DNA of 64,000 bases, from assembly GCA_036679665.1 (NCBI GenBank), contig JAZHEJ010000039.1, forward strand, positions 1 through 64,000. The letters run 5' to 3'. The DNA comes from Tethybacter castelli (GTDB taxonomy: Bacteria > Pseudomonadota > Gammaproteobacteria > Tethybacterales > Tethybacteraceae). The number at the start of each line of letters is the position of its first letter. Position 1 is the stretch's first letter. A model generated the notes under the pieces. That model was not told where the DNA came from. It saw only the letters and a program-made list of their open reading frames with translations, and did not search any database. Both the position numbers and the translations under genes were made by a program. Shown in pieces: positions 43,064-53,545 of the stretch.

Positions 43064-43504
43064 ATGGCTACTCCAAATATCGCTCGTCCTTCCGTAGAAA
43101 TTATTACGTACGACGATAGTTTTCGTCAAAGTGTGCTTGATCTATGGGTGGAAATTTTTCGGAACGCCAATATATCTTTCTTTAAGCGAGACATCGACAT
43201 CGCGTTTCAGCACAATCCTAAGCTGTTTTGCCTTGCGATCGAAAGTGGACAATTAGTTGGCACCTGCTTAGGCACAACCGACGGTCATCGGGCGTGGATT
43301 TATTATCTGAGTGTGATAACGATGCGTCGACGTCAGGGCATAGCGACTAGATTGCTTAACAATGCAGAAAGACAGTTTCGCGGACTAGGCATAAACCAAA
43401 TTGGATTGCATGTGCACAATCGCAGCTATGCGGCGCAAATGTTTTATCGCAAACTCGGATATTTTCAAGAAGATGTCCAATGCATGGGCAAACGCATTGC
43501 TTAA
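43064..43504 (+). CDS. GNAT-family N-acetyltransferase
   Basis: A 146-residue acetyl-CoA-dependent acetyltransferase fold. The acetyl-CoA loop is RRRQGIATRLLNNAERQFRG near residue 88, and HVHNRSYAAQMFYRKLGYF is the usual C-terminal strand-helix. The size and NR-A-FY-KLGY pattern resemble RimI or YpeA-type enzymes, but the substrate cannot be told. The start is the ATG at 43064; a TTG at 43049 is possible. It ends four bases from the convergent aspS. Confidence 0.88.
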   Translation: MATPNIARPSVEIITYDDSFRQSVLDLWVEIFRNANISFFKRDIDIAFQHNPKLFCLAIESGQLVGTCLGTTDGHRAWIYYLSVITMRRRQGIATRLLNNAERQFRGLGINQIGLHVHNRSYAAQMFYRKLGYFQEDVQCMGKRIA

Positions 43505-43508
43505 GCTA

Positions 43509-45293
<1,785 letters not shown>

Positions 45294-45320
45294 GCCAATG
45301 GGCAATTGTATGTTTGAAAC

Positions 45321-46052
45321 TTAATTTTTGCTAAGCTTGGTTACTAGCTTGAGCATACCCCGCAACATGCGTAAATCGGCTTTGTCCGGTTTGGCGCGAG
45401 CTAGCAATAAAGCCATTCGTTTGAGCATTCTGTTGCGCAGCCCGCTATGCCGCGGCGGACATTCTTGCTTGACGATCTGTTCAAGTTGCGCTAAAAGTTG
45501 CTGGTGTTCGAACTTGCTGGCAAGTTCGCGAGTGCTGTTAATGACCGGATTTGTGCCGGAAGTGCTCATGCGCAATTCGTAGCTGGCTACTTGCACCGCG
45601 GCGGCGAGATTAAGCGAAGCATGAAGGTTTTCGCTGGGAATCTCGACTAGATGGTCGCACAAATCTGTTTCTCGATTGCTAAGCCCGGTGTTTTCCGGCC
45701 CGAATACAAAAGCAAGGCGCACGCCGTTGGATATTTGCGTTACGGCATCAACGCAGGCTGTACGCACATCCAAGATTTGATGCGACATGCCGCGCCGTCG
45801 CGCCGTAAACGCGTATACGAGCTGATCATTAGTTATCGCAGTCGCCAGATCAGGGAATATCTGCGCGTCGCGCAGGATATGATCAGCTCCGCTAGCGCGG
45901 GTGATGGCGGTCTCATCTAGCGGGTTGCAGCGGGGATTTGCCAAAGCGAGCTTGACAAGGCCCATGTTGGCCATTGCACGTGCGCTAGCTCCAAGATTGC
46001 CTGGATGCGATGTGCCGACTAAGATGATGGATACTTGGGCATGAATGGACAT
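45321..46052 (-). CDS. trmJ: tRNA (cytidine/uridine-2'-O)-methyltransferase TrmJ
   Basis: SPOUT-class methyltransferase modifying nucleotide 32 of several tRNAs. It has 243 residues. ILVGTSHPGNLGASARAMANMG is the motif 1 region, LAFVFGPENTGLSN motif 2 and HASLNLAAAVQVASYELR motif 3, the knotted SAM site. The C-terminal extension (about 170-243) is the TrmJ-type dimer segment. It is divergent from ispF with only 17 bp between start codons. Confidence 0.93.
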   Translation of the reverse strand: MSIHAQVSIILVGTSHPGNLGASARAMANMGLVKLALANPRCNPLDETAITRASGADHILRDAQIFPDLATAITNDQLVYAFTARRRGMSHQILDVRTACVDAVTQISNGVRLAFVFGPENTGLSNRETDLCDHLVEIPSENLHASLNLAAAVQVASYELRMSTSGTNPVINSTRELASKFEHQQLLAQLEQIVKQECPPRHSGLRNRMLKRMALLLARAKPDKADLRMLRGMLKLVTKLSKN

Positions 46053-46069
46053 GATTACAATCTTTACTA

Positions 46070-46555
46070 ATGATCCAACGTATTGGTTTCGGTTACGATG
46101 TCCACGGTCTTATTGAAGGCCGAGACTTGATTTTGGGCGGGGTAAAGATTGAGCATCATAAAGGCCTGCTTGGTCATTCCGACGCAGATGTGCTTAGCCA
46201 CGCTGTAACTGACGCGTTGCTAGGCAGCATCGCGCAGGGCGATTTGGGGGAACATTTTCCAGCTGATGACCCGCGATGGCGTGACGCGCGCAGTTTAGAT
46301 TTGCTTAGTAAAATTGTCGTGATGATATCTTCCCAAGGTTGGCAAATCAACAACATCGACGCCACCGTTGTTGCCGAGGCTCCACGGCTAGCTCCGTTTC
46401 GCAATGCGATGCGCAACAACCTAGCCAGCGCGTGTTTGGTAGATCTGTCGCAGGTGTCAGTAAAGGCCACAACAACCGAAAAATTGGGTATTTGTGGTCG
46501 CGAAGAGGCTATCGCCGCCCAGGCGATTGCGCTTATTGAACGTAGCCAAGGGTAA
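46070..46555 (+). CDS. ispF: 2-C-methyl-D-erythritol 2,4-cyclodiphosphate synthase
   Basis: MEP-pathway enzyme of isoprenoid precursor synthesis. It has 161 residues. Zinc ligands lie in GYDVHGL and in GHSDADVLSHAVTDALLG. EKLGICGREEAIAAQA near the end is typical. IspD, often adjacent or fused, is not next to it. The 17-bp divergent gap means the promoters of ispF and trmJ must reach into each other's coding sequence. Confidence 0.96.
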   Translation: MIQRIGFGYDVHGLIEGRDLILGGVKIEHHKGLLGHSDADVLSHAVTDALLGSIAQGDLGEHFPADDPRWRDARSLDLLSKIVVMISSQGWQINNIDATVVAEAPRLAPFRNAMRNNLASACLVDLSQVSVKATTTEKLGICGREEAIAAQAIALIERSQG

Positions 46556-46598
46556 AATCTTTGCCCTATCTTGGAATGACGTGTATTATTGATAATTG

Positions 46599-48308
46599 AT
46601 GAGTAAGCTTATGACTGGCGCGCAGATATTATTGCGTGCCTTGAAACAAGAAGGTGTCAGTGTTATTTTCGGTTATCCGGGCGGGGCAGTATTGCACATT
46701 TATGATGAATTCGCCCGTAACTCATACGGGATGAAACATGTGCTGGTACGCCATGAACAAGGGGCGGCGCACGCAGCGGATGGCTATGCGCGCGCCGCCG
46801 GACAGACCGGAGTGTGTTTGGTCACCTCAGGCCCCGGGCTAACCAACGCGGTAACCGGAATAGCTTCGGCGTTCATGGATTCGATTCCGATGGTAATTAT
46901 TAGCGGACAAGTACCCTCGCACGCGATTGGCGAGGACGCTTTTCAGGAAGTCGACTCGGTAGGAATTACCCGTCCGTGCGTAAAGTACAACATGTTGGTA
47001 AAACGCGTCGAAGATATTGCCCCGATGATCAAGAAAGCTTTCTATCTTGCTAAAAGCGGCAGGCCCGGTCCGGTGTTGGTCGATGTCCCCAAAGACATAA
47101 GCAACGCCGAGTGTGCGTGGAATTATCCTGCGCAGATCAATTTACGTTCCTACCAACCGACTCAAGCAGGGCATCCTCGACAAATCAACAAGGCTTTAGA
47201 TTTGATTAAATCGTCAAAACGCCTCTTTGTTTATACTGGCGGCGGAGTCATTCTTGGCAACGCGGATCGTGAGCTTATCAAACTAGTTCATAAACTTCGT
47301 TGCCCATGTACCAGCACGCTGATGGGCCTTGGCGCATTTCCGGCGAGCGACAAGCAGTTTGTCGGCATGCTGGGTATGCATGGTACCTACGAAGCAAACA
47401 TGGGCATGCAAAAATGCGATGTCCTGCTGGCGATCGGAGCGCGCTTCGACGACCGGGTAATCGGCAACCCCCAGAATTTTATTCAAGAAAACCGGCGCAT
47501 TATTCACATCGAAGTCGATCCCTCTAATATTTCCAAACGTGTTAAGGTGGATGTGCCGATTGTCGGTGACGTCAAACATATTCTCAATCAGCTTAATCGT
47601 TCGCTTGACGAATATCTGCCTGATAAAAATGGGCTTGCCAAATGGTGGGAGCAAATCAAGACTTGGCAAAGCAAAAATTGTTTGCGCTATAAATCTTCAA
47701 CCAAAATAATCAAACCGCAGTACGTCGTCGAGCAACTACATAAGGTAACCAAAGGTAATGCCTATATTACCTCTGATGTGGGGCAACACCAGATGTGGGC
47801 GGCGCAATATTACGGTTTTAACAAGCCGCGTCGTTGGATCAACTCCGGCGGGTTAGGGGCGATGGGATACGGCCTCCCAGCCGCAATCGGTGCGCAGATC
47901 GCTCAGCCGCGCAGTCAGGTGGCTTGCATAACCGGTGAAGCTTCAATTGTCATGTGTATTCAAGAGCTGTCAACCGCCAAGCAATATCGCACTCCGGTCA
48001 AGATTATCAATCTGAACAATCGCTATATGGGCATGGTACGTCAATGGCAGGAATTTTTTCACGGCTCGCGCTATTCGGAATCGTACATGGATGCGTTGCC
48101 TGATTTCATAGCGCTCGCTGAAAGTTTCGGCCATGTCGGCATGCAAATAACCAAGCCGGCGGACGTTGAAGGAGCGTTACGTGAAGCTTTCGCACTAAAA
48201 GACCGCTTGGTATTCATGGATTTTTTAACTGATCAAACTGAAAATGTGTTTCCAATGGTTGCGGCGGGCAAAGGACTCACGGAAATGGTGCTTGCTGAGG
48301 AACTATGA
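46599..48308 (+). CDS. ilvB: Acetolactate synthase large (catalytic) subunit
   Basis: ThDP/FAD enzyme making 2-acetolactate and 2-aceto-2-hydroxybutyrate for valine, leucine and isoleucine. It has 569 residues from the ATG at 46599. VIFGYPGGAVLHIYDEF and RHEQGAAHAADGYARA (with the catalytic Glu) are intact, as are GARFDDRV and LNNRYMGMVRQWQ. The ThDP-magnesium motif usually reads G-D/E-G; here it is G-E-A (TGEASIVMC, codons 47934-47942). It is followed directly by ilvH. ilvC does not follow. The 43-nt upstream gap leaves no room for an attenuator. Confidence 0.96.
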   Translation: MSKLMTGAQILLRALKQEGVSVIFGYPGGAVLHIYDEFARNSYGMKHVLVRHEQGAAHAADGYARAAGQTGVCLVTSGPGLTNAVTGIASAFMDSIPMVIISGQVPSHAIGEDAFQEVDSVGITRPCVKYNMLVKRVEDIAPMIKKAFYLAKSGRPGPVLVDVPKDISNAECAWNYPAQINLRSYQPTQAGHPRQINKALDLIKSSKRLFVYTGGGVILGNADRELIKLVHKLRCPCTSTLMGLGAFPASDKQFVGMLGMHGTYEANMGMQKCDVLLAIGARFDDRVIGNPQNFIQENRRIIHIEVDPSNISKRVKVDVPIVGDVKHILNQLNRSLDEYLPDKNGLAKWWEQIKTWQSKNCLRYKSSTKIIKPQYVVEQLHKVTKGNAYITSDVGQHQMWAAQYYGFNKPRRWINSGGLGAMGYGLPAAIGAQIAQPRSQVACITGEASIVMCIQELSTAKQYRTPVKIINLNNRYMGMVRQWQEFFHGSRYSESYMDALPDFIALAESFGHVGMQITKPADVEGALREAFALKDRLVFMDFLTDQTENVFPMVAAGKGLTEMVLAEEL

Positions 48309-48785
48309 ATGCGCAATATTTTGTCAGTAATTCTGGAAAATGAATCCGGCGCTTTGGTGCGGGTAATTTCGATGTTTGCCGCGCGCGGCTTTAATATCGA
48401 TTCGCTTACGGTATCTCCTACCGAAGACAAAACCCTCAGCCGCATGACCATCGTCACGCATGGTGATGATGATGTAATTGAGCAGATTAATAAGCAGATC
48501 AACAAGATAATTGATGTGTATACGGTGACCAACATCACCTACAAACAGCATTTGGAACGCGAGCTGATGATGGTCAAAGTCAAAGCGGCATCCGCAGAGC
48601 AACGTGAAGAGTTGTTTCGCATGGTGTCGATTTTTCGCGGCAGAATTAATAATGTCACCTCAAAAACGTTCATACTGGAGATAACCGGTACCGGAGACAA
48701 ACTGGACGCATTTCTAAACGCTTTGCCGAAGAACTGTATTATAGAAACAGTGCGTACCGGGGTTTCTGCGGTGGTGCGAAACTGA
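48309..48785 (+). CDS. ilvH: Acetolactate synthase small (regulatory) subunit
   Basis: Regulatory subunit giving valine feedback inhibition. It has 158 residues. The N-terminal ACT domain starts ILSVILENESGALVRVISMF and contains GFNIDSLTVSPTEDKTLSRM; the second half has the IlvH C-terminal domain ending RTGVSAVVR. The ATG follows the ilvB stop with no gap, so it should be made in step with IlvB. Confidence 0.97.
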   Translation: MRNILSVILENESGALVRVISMFAARGFNIDSLTVSPTEDKTLSRMTIVTHGDDDVIEQINKQINKIIDVYTVTNITYKQHLERELMMVKVKAASAEQREELFRMVSIFRGRINNVTSKTFILEITGTGDKLDAFLNALPKNCIIETVRTGVSAVVRN

Positions 48786-48822
48786 CAATTCCAACTTCAG
48801 GCGACACCTTAGTTTTTTTGCG

Positions 48823-49479
48823 GTGAGTAGCCTTCCTGCGGTACAAGCTATCGTATATGACCTGGATGGAACATTGGTCGATAGCGCAGCTGACATCGCT
48901 GGCGCAGTCAATGCGGCACTGGAGATCCGCAACCTGCCTGAGTTGAGCGTCGCGACGATTGAAAGATTAATCGGAACTGGGACACGCAATATTTGTAAAT
49001 TGACTTTGGAAAAACTAAATCACGATTTTGATACAAAGTATTTGGATGAAATGGTGGCAGATTTTTTACGTTGTTATCAGCTGGCACCGGTGGTACACAC
49101 CAAAGCGTATCCCAAAGTCGTGGAAGGGTTAAATCGGCATTTGACAAACGGCATCAAGCAAGGTGTATGCACCAACAAATCAGCTGTGATGGCTAATTTG
49201 GTGATTGAGCAGTTGGATTTAACCAAATACTTTGACGTGATTTTGGCCGGCGACGAAGTGCCTGTTTGTAAACCAGACCCTGCCCATCTGCTTGCGGTTA
49301 TTGAGCAACTAGGCTGCGATAAAGATGCGGTTGTGTTTGTGGGCGATACTCTAGTGGATGTCGAATGTGCTCAGGCAGCGCAGGTGGATTTTGCTTTGGT
49401 CGCATGGGGGCGGCAACAAGCTAAGGAGGCCGGTTACGGGAGGATTATTGATGATATCGGTACGATCCAAGAAAGATAA
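48823..49479 (+). CDS. gph: HAD-superfamily phosphatase, phosphoglycolate phosphatase-like
   Basis: Haloacid-dehalogenase hydrolase of 218 residues from a GTG start. Motif I is VYDLDGTLVDS (nucleophile Asp), motif II CTNKSA, and motif III/IV KPDP plus VFVGDTLVDVECA. The cap with GTGTRNICKLTLEKL resembles Gph, which removes phosphoglycolate from DNA repair or oxygenation side reactions. HAD specificity is hard to call from motifs alone. It is convergent with purA, 18 bp away. Confidence 0.85.
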   Translation: MSSLPAVQAIVYDLDGTLVDSAADIAGAVNAALEIRNLPELSVATIERLIGTGTRNICKLTLEKLNHDFDTKYLDEMVADFLRCYQLAPVVHTKAYPKVVEGLNRHLTNGIKQGVCTNKSAVMANLVIEQLDLTKYFDVILAGDEVPVCKPDPAHLLAVIEQLGCDKDAVVFVGDTLVDVECAQAAQVDFALVAWGRQQAKEAGYGRIIDDIGTIQER

Positions 49480-49497
49480 ATAGCTTGGCATTGTCAA

Positions 49498-50784
49498 CTA
49501 TTTGAGAGGCGCAAATGGATCCTGGATTGCTATGGTAGCGTTTCTTTCCGCTCCGAAGGAAATCACGCTGACCTGCGCTTCGCATCTAGTTTCTACTTCA
49601 CTGATAAATTTACGACAGTTGGACGGCAAAGACGCATAGCTATTGACCTGGCCAAGTGTTCCCCAACCAGGCAATTCCAGATATTGGGGTTCATACCTGG
49701 ACAAAGTTTGATCATCTGCTACCCAGTTGTCAACCAACTGATCGGTTTGGTTATAACTTACGCAAATACGGATCGGATCCATCTGTCCGAGAACGTCCAA
49801 TTTGGTTAAGGCGATATGGTTGCAGCCATTTAGCCGCAGAGCATAACGCAGCGCGGGAATATCCAGCCATCCCACCCGGCGTTGTCGGTTAGTGGTGGCA
49901 CCAAATTCATCGCCTTGTATTGTCAAAAACTCAGCTTGCTTACCTTTTAGTTCAGTTGGAAAAACACCGTTGCCGACTCGAGTTGTATAACCTTTGGATA
50001 TACCTATCACATGAGGTTTGAGATCAATACCTAGTCCGGAAATACTTGCCGCAGCTAAGCAGGGTGCGGAGGTAACAAACGGATACGATCCATGCTCAAC
50101 GTCAAGCAAAGAACCTTGCGAAGCTTCAAGCAAAATGACTTCCTGTTTTGCTTGCGCATCTGCGAGCAAGGTTGCCACGTCGCCCACATACGGTTGAATT
50201 TGCTCTGCTTCCGCAGTTAGTTTTTTAGCGATTGCGCTTTCATCCACAGTCGCTGCTTTATGCATATGTTCCAACAGACAGTTGGCATGAGCCACACTAT
50301 TGTGAAGCTGCTCGGAAAATTCACCATCCAAAATATTGCGAAGCCGTACCGCGCGGCGACCGATTTTGTCTTCATGGGCGGGACCAATGCCGCGCTTGGT
50401 GGTTCCGATTTTGCCTTCAGATCCTTCTCGGGCTTCATCAAGTAATTTATGGTGAGGCATTATTAAAGAACAGTCCGGGCTGACTGTGATACGCCTAGCC
50501 GACTGTGAGACAAATTTGTCAATCATCGCCAACTCCTCAAGCAGGTGAGTCATGGACAACACCACGCCGGGGCCGATATAGCACCGGCAATCAGGTTGGG
50601 CTATGCCTGAAGGAATTAGATGTAAAACATGCTTTTGCCCGTTGTGAACGATAGTATGGCCGGCATTGTGGCCGCCTTGAAATCTAGCCACATGCGAAGC
50701 TTTGGCAGCCATCCAATCAATAATCTTGCCTTTGCCCTCATCTCCCCATTGCAAACCGACAGCCGCTAAGCACATGTTACTCAC
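49498..50784 (-). CDS. purA: Adenylosuccinate synthetase
   Basis: GTP-dependent first step from IMP to AMP. It has 428 residues from GTG 50784, which overlaps the hisZ stop (TAGTG); ATG at 50775 is also plausible. GLQWGDEGKGKIIDWM contains the catalytic Asp, GGHNAGHTIV the His. IGTTKRGIGPAHEDK and QGSLLDVEHGSYPFVT are the IMP and GTP loops. The hisZ-purA pair is typical of betaproteobacteria. Confidence 0.97.
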   Translation of the reverse strand: MSNMCLAAVGLQWGDEGKGKIIDWMAAKASHVARFQGGHNAGHTIVHNGQKHVLHLIPSGIAQPDCRCYIGPGVVLSMTHLLEELAMIDKFVSQSARRITVSPDCSLIMPHHKLLDEAREGSEGKIGTTKRGIGPAHEDKIGRRAVRLRNILDGEFSEQLHNSVAHANCLLEHMHKAATVDESAIAKKLTAEAEQIQPYVGDVATLLADAQAKQEVILLEASQGSLLDVEHGSYPFVTSAPCLAAASISGLGIDLKPHVIGISKGYTTRVGNGVFPTELKGKQAEFLTIQGDEFGATTNRQRRVGWLDIPALRYALRLNGCNHIALTKLDVLGQMDPIRICVSYNQTDQLVDNWVADDQTLSRYEPQYLELPGWGTLGQVNSYASLPSNCRKFISEVETRCEAQVSVISFGAERNATIAIQDPFAPLK

Positions 50785-51899
50785 TAGCTTTCTTGGAGTT
50801 GCCAGTGATTATTAGCGCAAATTAAGCGATGGGTGCAAGAGTCGGGAATGTCTTGCCAGTCATTAACCAAAATGCAGCACCAGCCCTGAGCTAACAACTT
50901 AGCCACCGCGGTGTGCCAGTCAGAGTTGGTATAAGCTCGTTTGCTGGCAAAACATCGCATCTTGACCGGTTTAGGCAACTTACTGAGCATAGTGCGCAGG
51001 TCCGCGGAAAAACCAGTCGCGGGTCGATCATCGCTACCGTATTTACCTCCTTGGGCAACAATTGTTTCACCACTCAAAATGGTAAATACGATCCCGCTAT
51101 GATATTGATATCCGCTGACACTGGCAAGATCGATCGTATAGTTGTACTGGGATTTTTCAATGCGGTCACAAAACTCGTCAAGTTCAGCGAAAAACTTTGC
51201 AAAGCATTCATGTGAAGGAAAAGCATCGCGCCACGCTTTTAGCTGCTCGCGTTCACCTTGCATGTGAGTAAGTTCAAACAATGCCTGATAGCTTTGAGCA
51301 AGTATTTTCTGCATATCTCGGATCGCACTTCGATCGCGCTTGACTAGGGCACGCCGCACCCGTTGTGCTACCACAGGGTCAATATCGGTGAGCAACTGTT
51401 CGGATAGCGCAGCATGCCCGACCGCAACCGTAAGATCACTGATTTGCGCTTTTTCAAGGCTTTCTAATGCGAGCATAACAATTTCGGTGTCCGCTGACAA
51501 TGATGAGTCACCAAAGAGTTCTGCGCCTATTTGTAATTGCTCGCGGCTGAGCCACGGCTTGGTCGGACGCGAGTAAATTGTCGGCCCGCAGTAACACAAG
51601 CGCACAACTTCGGTGCCGAAGTGCTGGCGATCCATCCGGCTTACCTGGGCGGTTATATCCGCCCGAATACCGATCGGATTACCGCCAAGGGGATCGGTCA
51701 GGCGTAAGGTGCGTTTGCTTAGGTTGCCGTAGGTGTCGCCGGATAGTAAAGATGAGATACTTTCGGTTAAAGGAGTAATGACCAAACGATAGCCATAGCT
51801 TTGCAGATAATCAAGCATGGCGCGCGAAGCGGAGTCAATGGTCTCAGCATCGTCGCTTAGCAGGTCTTCCATGCGGCTTGGCAAAATAGGTTCATTCAT
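50784..51899 (-). CDS. hisZ: ATP phosphoribosyltransferase regulatory subunit HisZ
   Basis: Histidyl-tRNA synthetase paralogue that cannot charge tRNA but activates and regulates short-form HisG. It has 371 residues. The class II fold is seen in LPSRMEDLLSDDAETI, LRLTDPLGGNPIGIRADITAQ and DRQHFGTEVVRLCYCG. The C-terminal GGKYGSDDRPATGFSADL replaces the second histidine motif of HisRS. A HisG partner must exist elsewhere; it is not in this window. It is divergent from hisD. Confidence 0.94.
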   Translation of the reverse strand: MNEPILPSRMEDLLSDDAETIDSASRAMLDYLQSYGYRLVITPLTESISSLLSGDTYGNLSKRTLRLTDPLGGNPIGIRADITAQVSRMDRQHFGTEVVRLCYCGPTIYSRPTKPWLSREQLQIGAELFGDSSLSADTEIVMLALESLEKAQISDLTVAVGHAALSEQLLTDIDPVVAQRVRRALVKRDRSAIRDMQKILAQSYQALFELTHMQGEREQLKAWRDAFPSHECFAKFFAELDEFCDRIEKSQYNYTIDLASVSGYQYHSGIVFTILSGETIVAQGGKYGSDDRPATGFSADLRTMLSKLPKPVKMRCFASKRAYTNSDWHTAVAKLLAQGWCCILVNDWQDIPDSCTHRLICANNHWQLQES

Positions 51900-51919
51900 G
51901 CTAGCAATATTAATCAGCG

Positions 51920-51948
51920 TTGAATTATAGACAAATGTAACTTAATAC
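51920..51948 (+). promoter_or_regulatory. Candidate sigma70 promoter for hisD
   Basis: TTGAAT (51920-51925), a 17-bp spacer and TAATAC (51943-51948) lie about 100 bp upstream of the hisD start, in the divergent gap after hisZ. No histidine leader peptide with a His run is seen between it and hisD. Confidence 0.4.
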
Positions 51949-52049
51949 TTGGAGTACGCGATCGGCTTAGAATTAACTTGGCCAAAACAAATGACATTAT
52001 CAGTTGCTCGGCTCGGGAAATTTTTATTCGCATATATCCGCTGATTCTG

Positions 52050-53375
52050 ATGTCGTCAACGATTTCATATTTCGAACTAAACAAAATTACACGCCCGGAA
52101 CGTGAGCGAATGTTGCGACGTGCCGAAGATGATCTTGAAGGATATCTTACCAAAGCACAGCAGATTATCAATGCTGTGCGCGACCGAGGCGACGACGCGC
52201 TTGTGGATTTTGCGCGTCAGTTTGATCAAGCGCAAATCAGTAAAGACCAATTATTGGTGACAGAAGAAGAATTTGCCGATGCTGAAAAACAGTTGTCTTC
52301 AGAAATCAAAGCTTCGCTCGAATACGCAGCTGACGGTATCCGCGCTTTTCACATCCGGCAAAAGCCTGCTCGCGATTGGCTTCACGAATTTCGACCGGGA
52401 GTGATGGCGGGCGAACGGATAACCCCGCTAGATAGTGCCGCATGTTATGTGCCGTACGGCAAAGGATCTTTTCCTTCCGTGGCATTGATGACCACAATTC
52501 CGGCAACGGTAGCAAAAGTTCCTAAAATTATGTTGTTAACTCCGCCGACTAGTTCAGGAAAAGTTGATCCGGCAACATTGTTTGCCGCGCAGTTAGGCGG
52601 TGCGCATCTGGTGGTTAAAGCCGGCGGTGCCCAAGCTGTTGCTGCCGTAGCGTATGGAACGCAAAGCGTACCTAGATGTTTGAAGTTTGAGGGGCCAGGT
52701 AGTGTTTGGGTATCAGCGGCACGCCGTCTGCTTGCTGATCGAATTGATTCCAGGCTGCCGGCAGGGCCAAGTGAAAGCATTGTGTTTGCCGACCGAAGCG
52801 CCAACCCCGAACTTGCCGCGTTAGATTTATTGATCGAAGCTGAACACGGCCCGGACAGCTCAGCGTTTTTGGTAACTTGTGACGCCGAAATCGCACAAGT
52901 TGTATTAGCAACGCTTCCAAAGTATCTGAAAATGATGGATGATCCGTCTCGCGACTATGCCGCGACCGTGTTAGGAGGAGCTACAGGCGGTGTAGTGCTT
53001 GCCGATAATATTGAACAGGCATACGAGTTTATTAACGACTATGCTCCTGAACATTTGCAAATCATGTCAACTGAACCTGAACAGCACCTTGAGCATATAA
53101 CTAACGCCGCGGAAATTTTGTTAGGCCAATGGACTCCCGGATCAATTGCCAATTATTTGCTAGGGCCGAACTGCGTCTTACCCACCGCCCAATCAGCCAT
53201 GGTGCATTCGCCGCTAGGAGTACATGATTTTTGTAAACGCAGTTCGATTGCGCGTCTGGACAAGGAAGGTTATCGCCAACTGGCCAAGCATACGCAACGC
53301 TTAGCTCACTACGAAGGGTTCAGCGCCCACGCCAATGCGGTCTCACAGTTGCGCGAAGAAGTCATTGACAGCTGA
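52050..53375 (+). CDS. hisD: Histidinol dehydrogenase
   Basis: Zinc/NAD enzyme oxidising histidinol to histidine. The ATG at 52050 gives 441 residues (E. coli 434). An open frame continues upstream to 51978 but that part has no family likeness. Conserved regions: AACYVPYGKGSFPSVALM, FEGPGSVWVSAARRLLADRI, LPAGPSESIVFAD, AEHGPDSSAFLVT with Glu-His, and HSPLGVHDFCKRSS. The usual upstream hisG and downstream hisC are absent. Confidence 0.96.
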   Translation: MSSTISYFELNKITRPERERMLRRAEDDLEGYLTKAQQIINAVRDRGDDALVDFARQFDQAQISKDQLLVTEEEFADAEKQLSSEIKASLEYAADGIRAFHIRQKPARDWLHEFRPGVMAGERITPLDSAACYVPYGKGSFPSVALMTTIPATVAKVPKIMLLTPPTSSGKVDPATLFAAQLGGAHLVVKAGGAQAVAAVAYGTQSVPRCLKFEGPGSVWVSAARRLLADRIDSRLPAGPSESIVFADRSANPELAALDLLIEAEHGPDSSAFLVTCDAEIAQVVLATLPKYLKMMDDPSRDYAATVLGGATGGVVLADNIEQAYEFINDYAPEHLQIMSTEPEQHLEHITNAAEILLGQWTPGSIANYLLGPNCVLPTAQSAMVHSPLGVHDFCKRSSIARLDKEGYRQLAKHTQRLAHYEGFSAHANAVSQLREEVIDS

Positions 53376-53442
53376 TTTTGGCGGGTTTATCTAACCGGTC
53401 TGTGGAATTTGGCAACCAAGCGCTGCGATTTATCGCTAGTGG

Positions 53443-53530
53443 CGGAGAGAGAGGGATTCGAACCCTCGATAAGATTAGCTCCTATACTCCCTTAGCAGGG
53501 GAGCGCTTTCGACCACTCAGCCATCTCTCC
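53443..53530 (-). tRNA. tRNA-Ser (anticodon GCT)
   Basis: An 88-nt class II tRNA. The acceptor GGAGAGA pairs with TCTCTCC, the anticodon loop CTGCTAA gives GCT, there is a long variable arm, and the T-arm GGGTTCGAATCCC is clear. The CCA is not encoded. It lies 15 nt downstream of lysC on the same strand, a linkage common in betaproteobacteria. Confidence 0.95.
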
Positions 53531-53545
53531 GGTTAATACCTAATT

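Noticed and set aside
46556..46598. Possible leader peptide or attenuator before ilvB
   Set aside because: Only 43 nt lie between ispF and ilvB, with no run of Leu/Val/Ile codons or terminator hairpin.
51900..52049. In-frame extension of hisD back to 51978
   Set aside because: The added residues have no likeness to HisD. The ATG at 52050 gives the normal length, and the extension crosses the promoter-like region.
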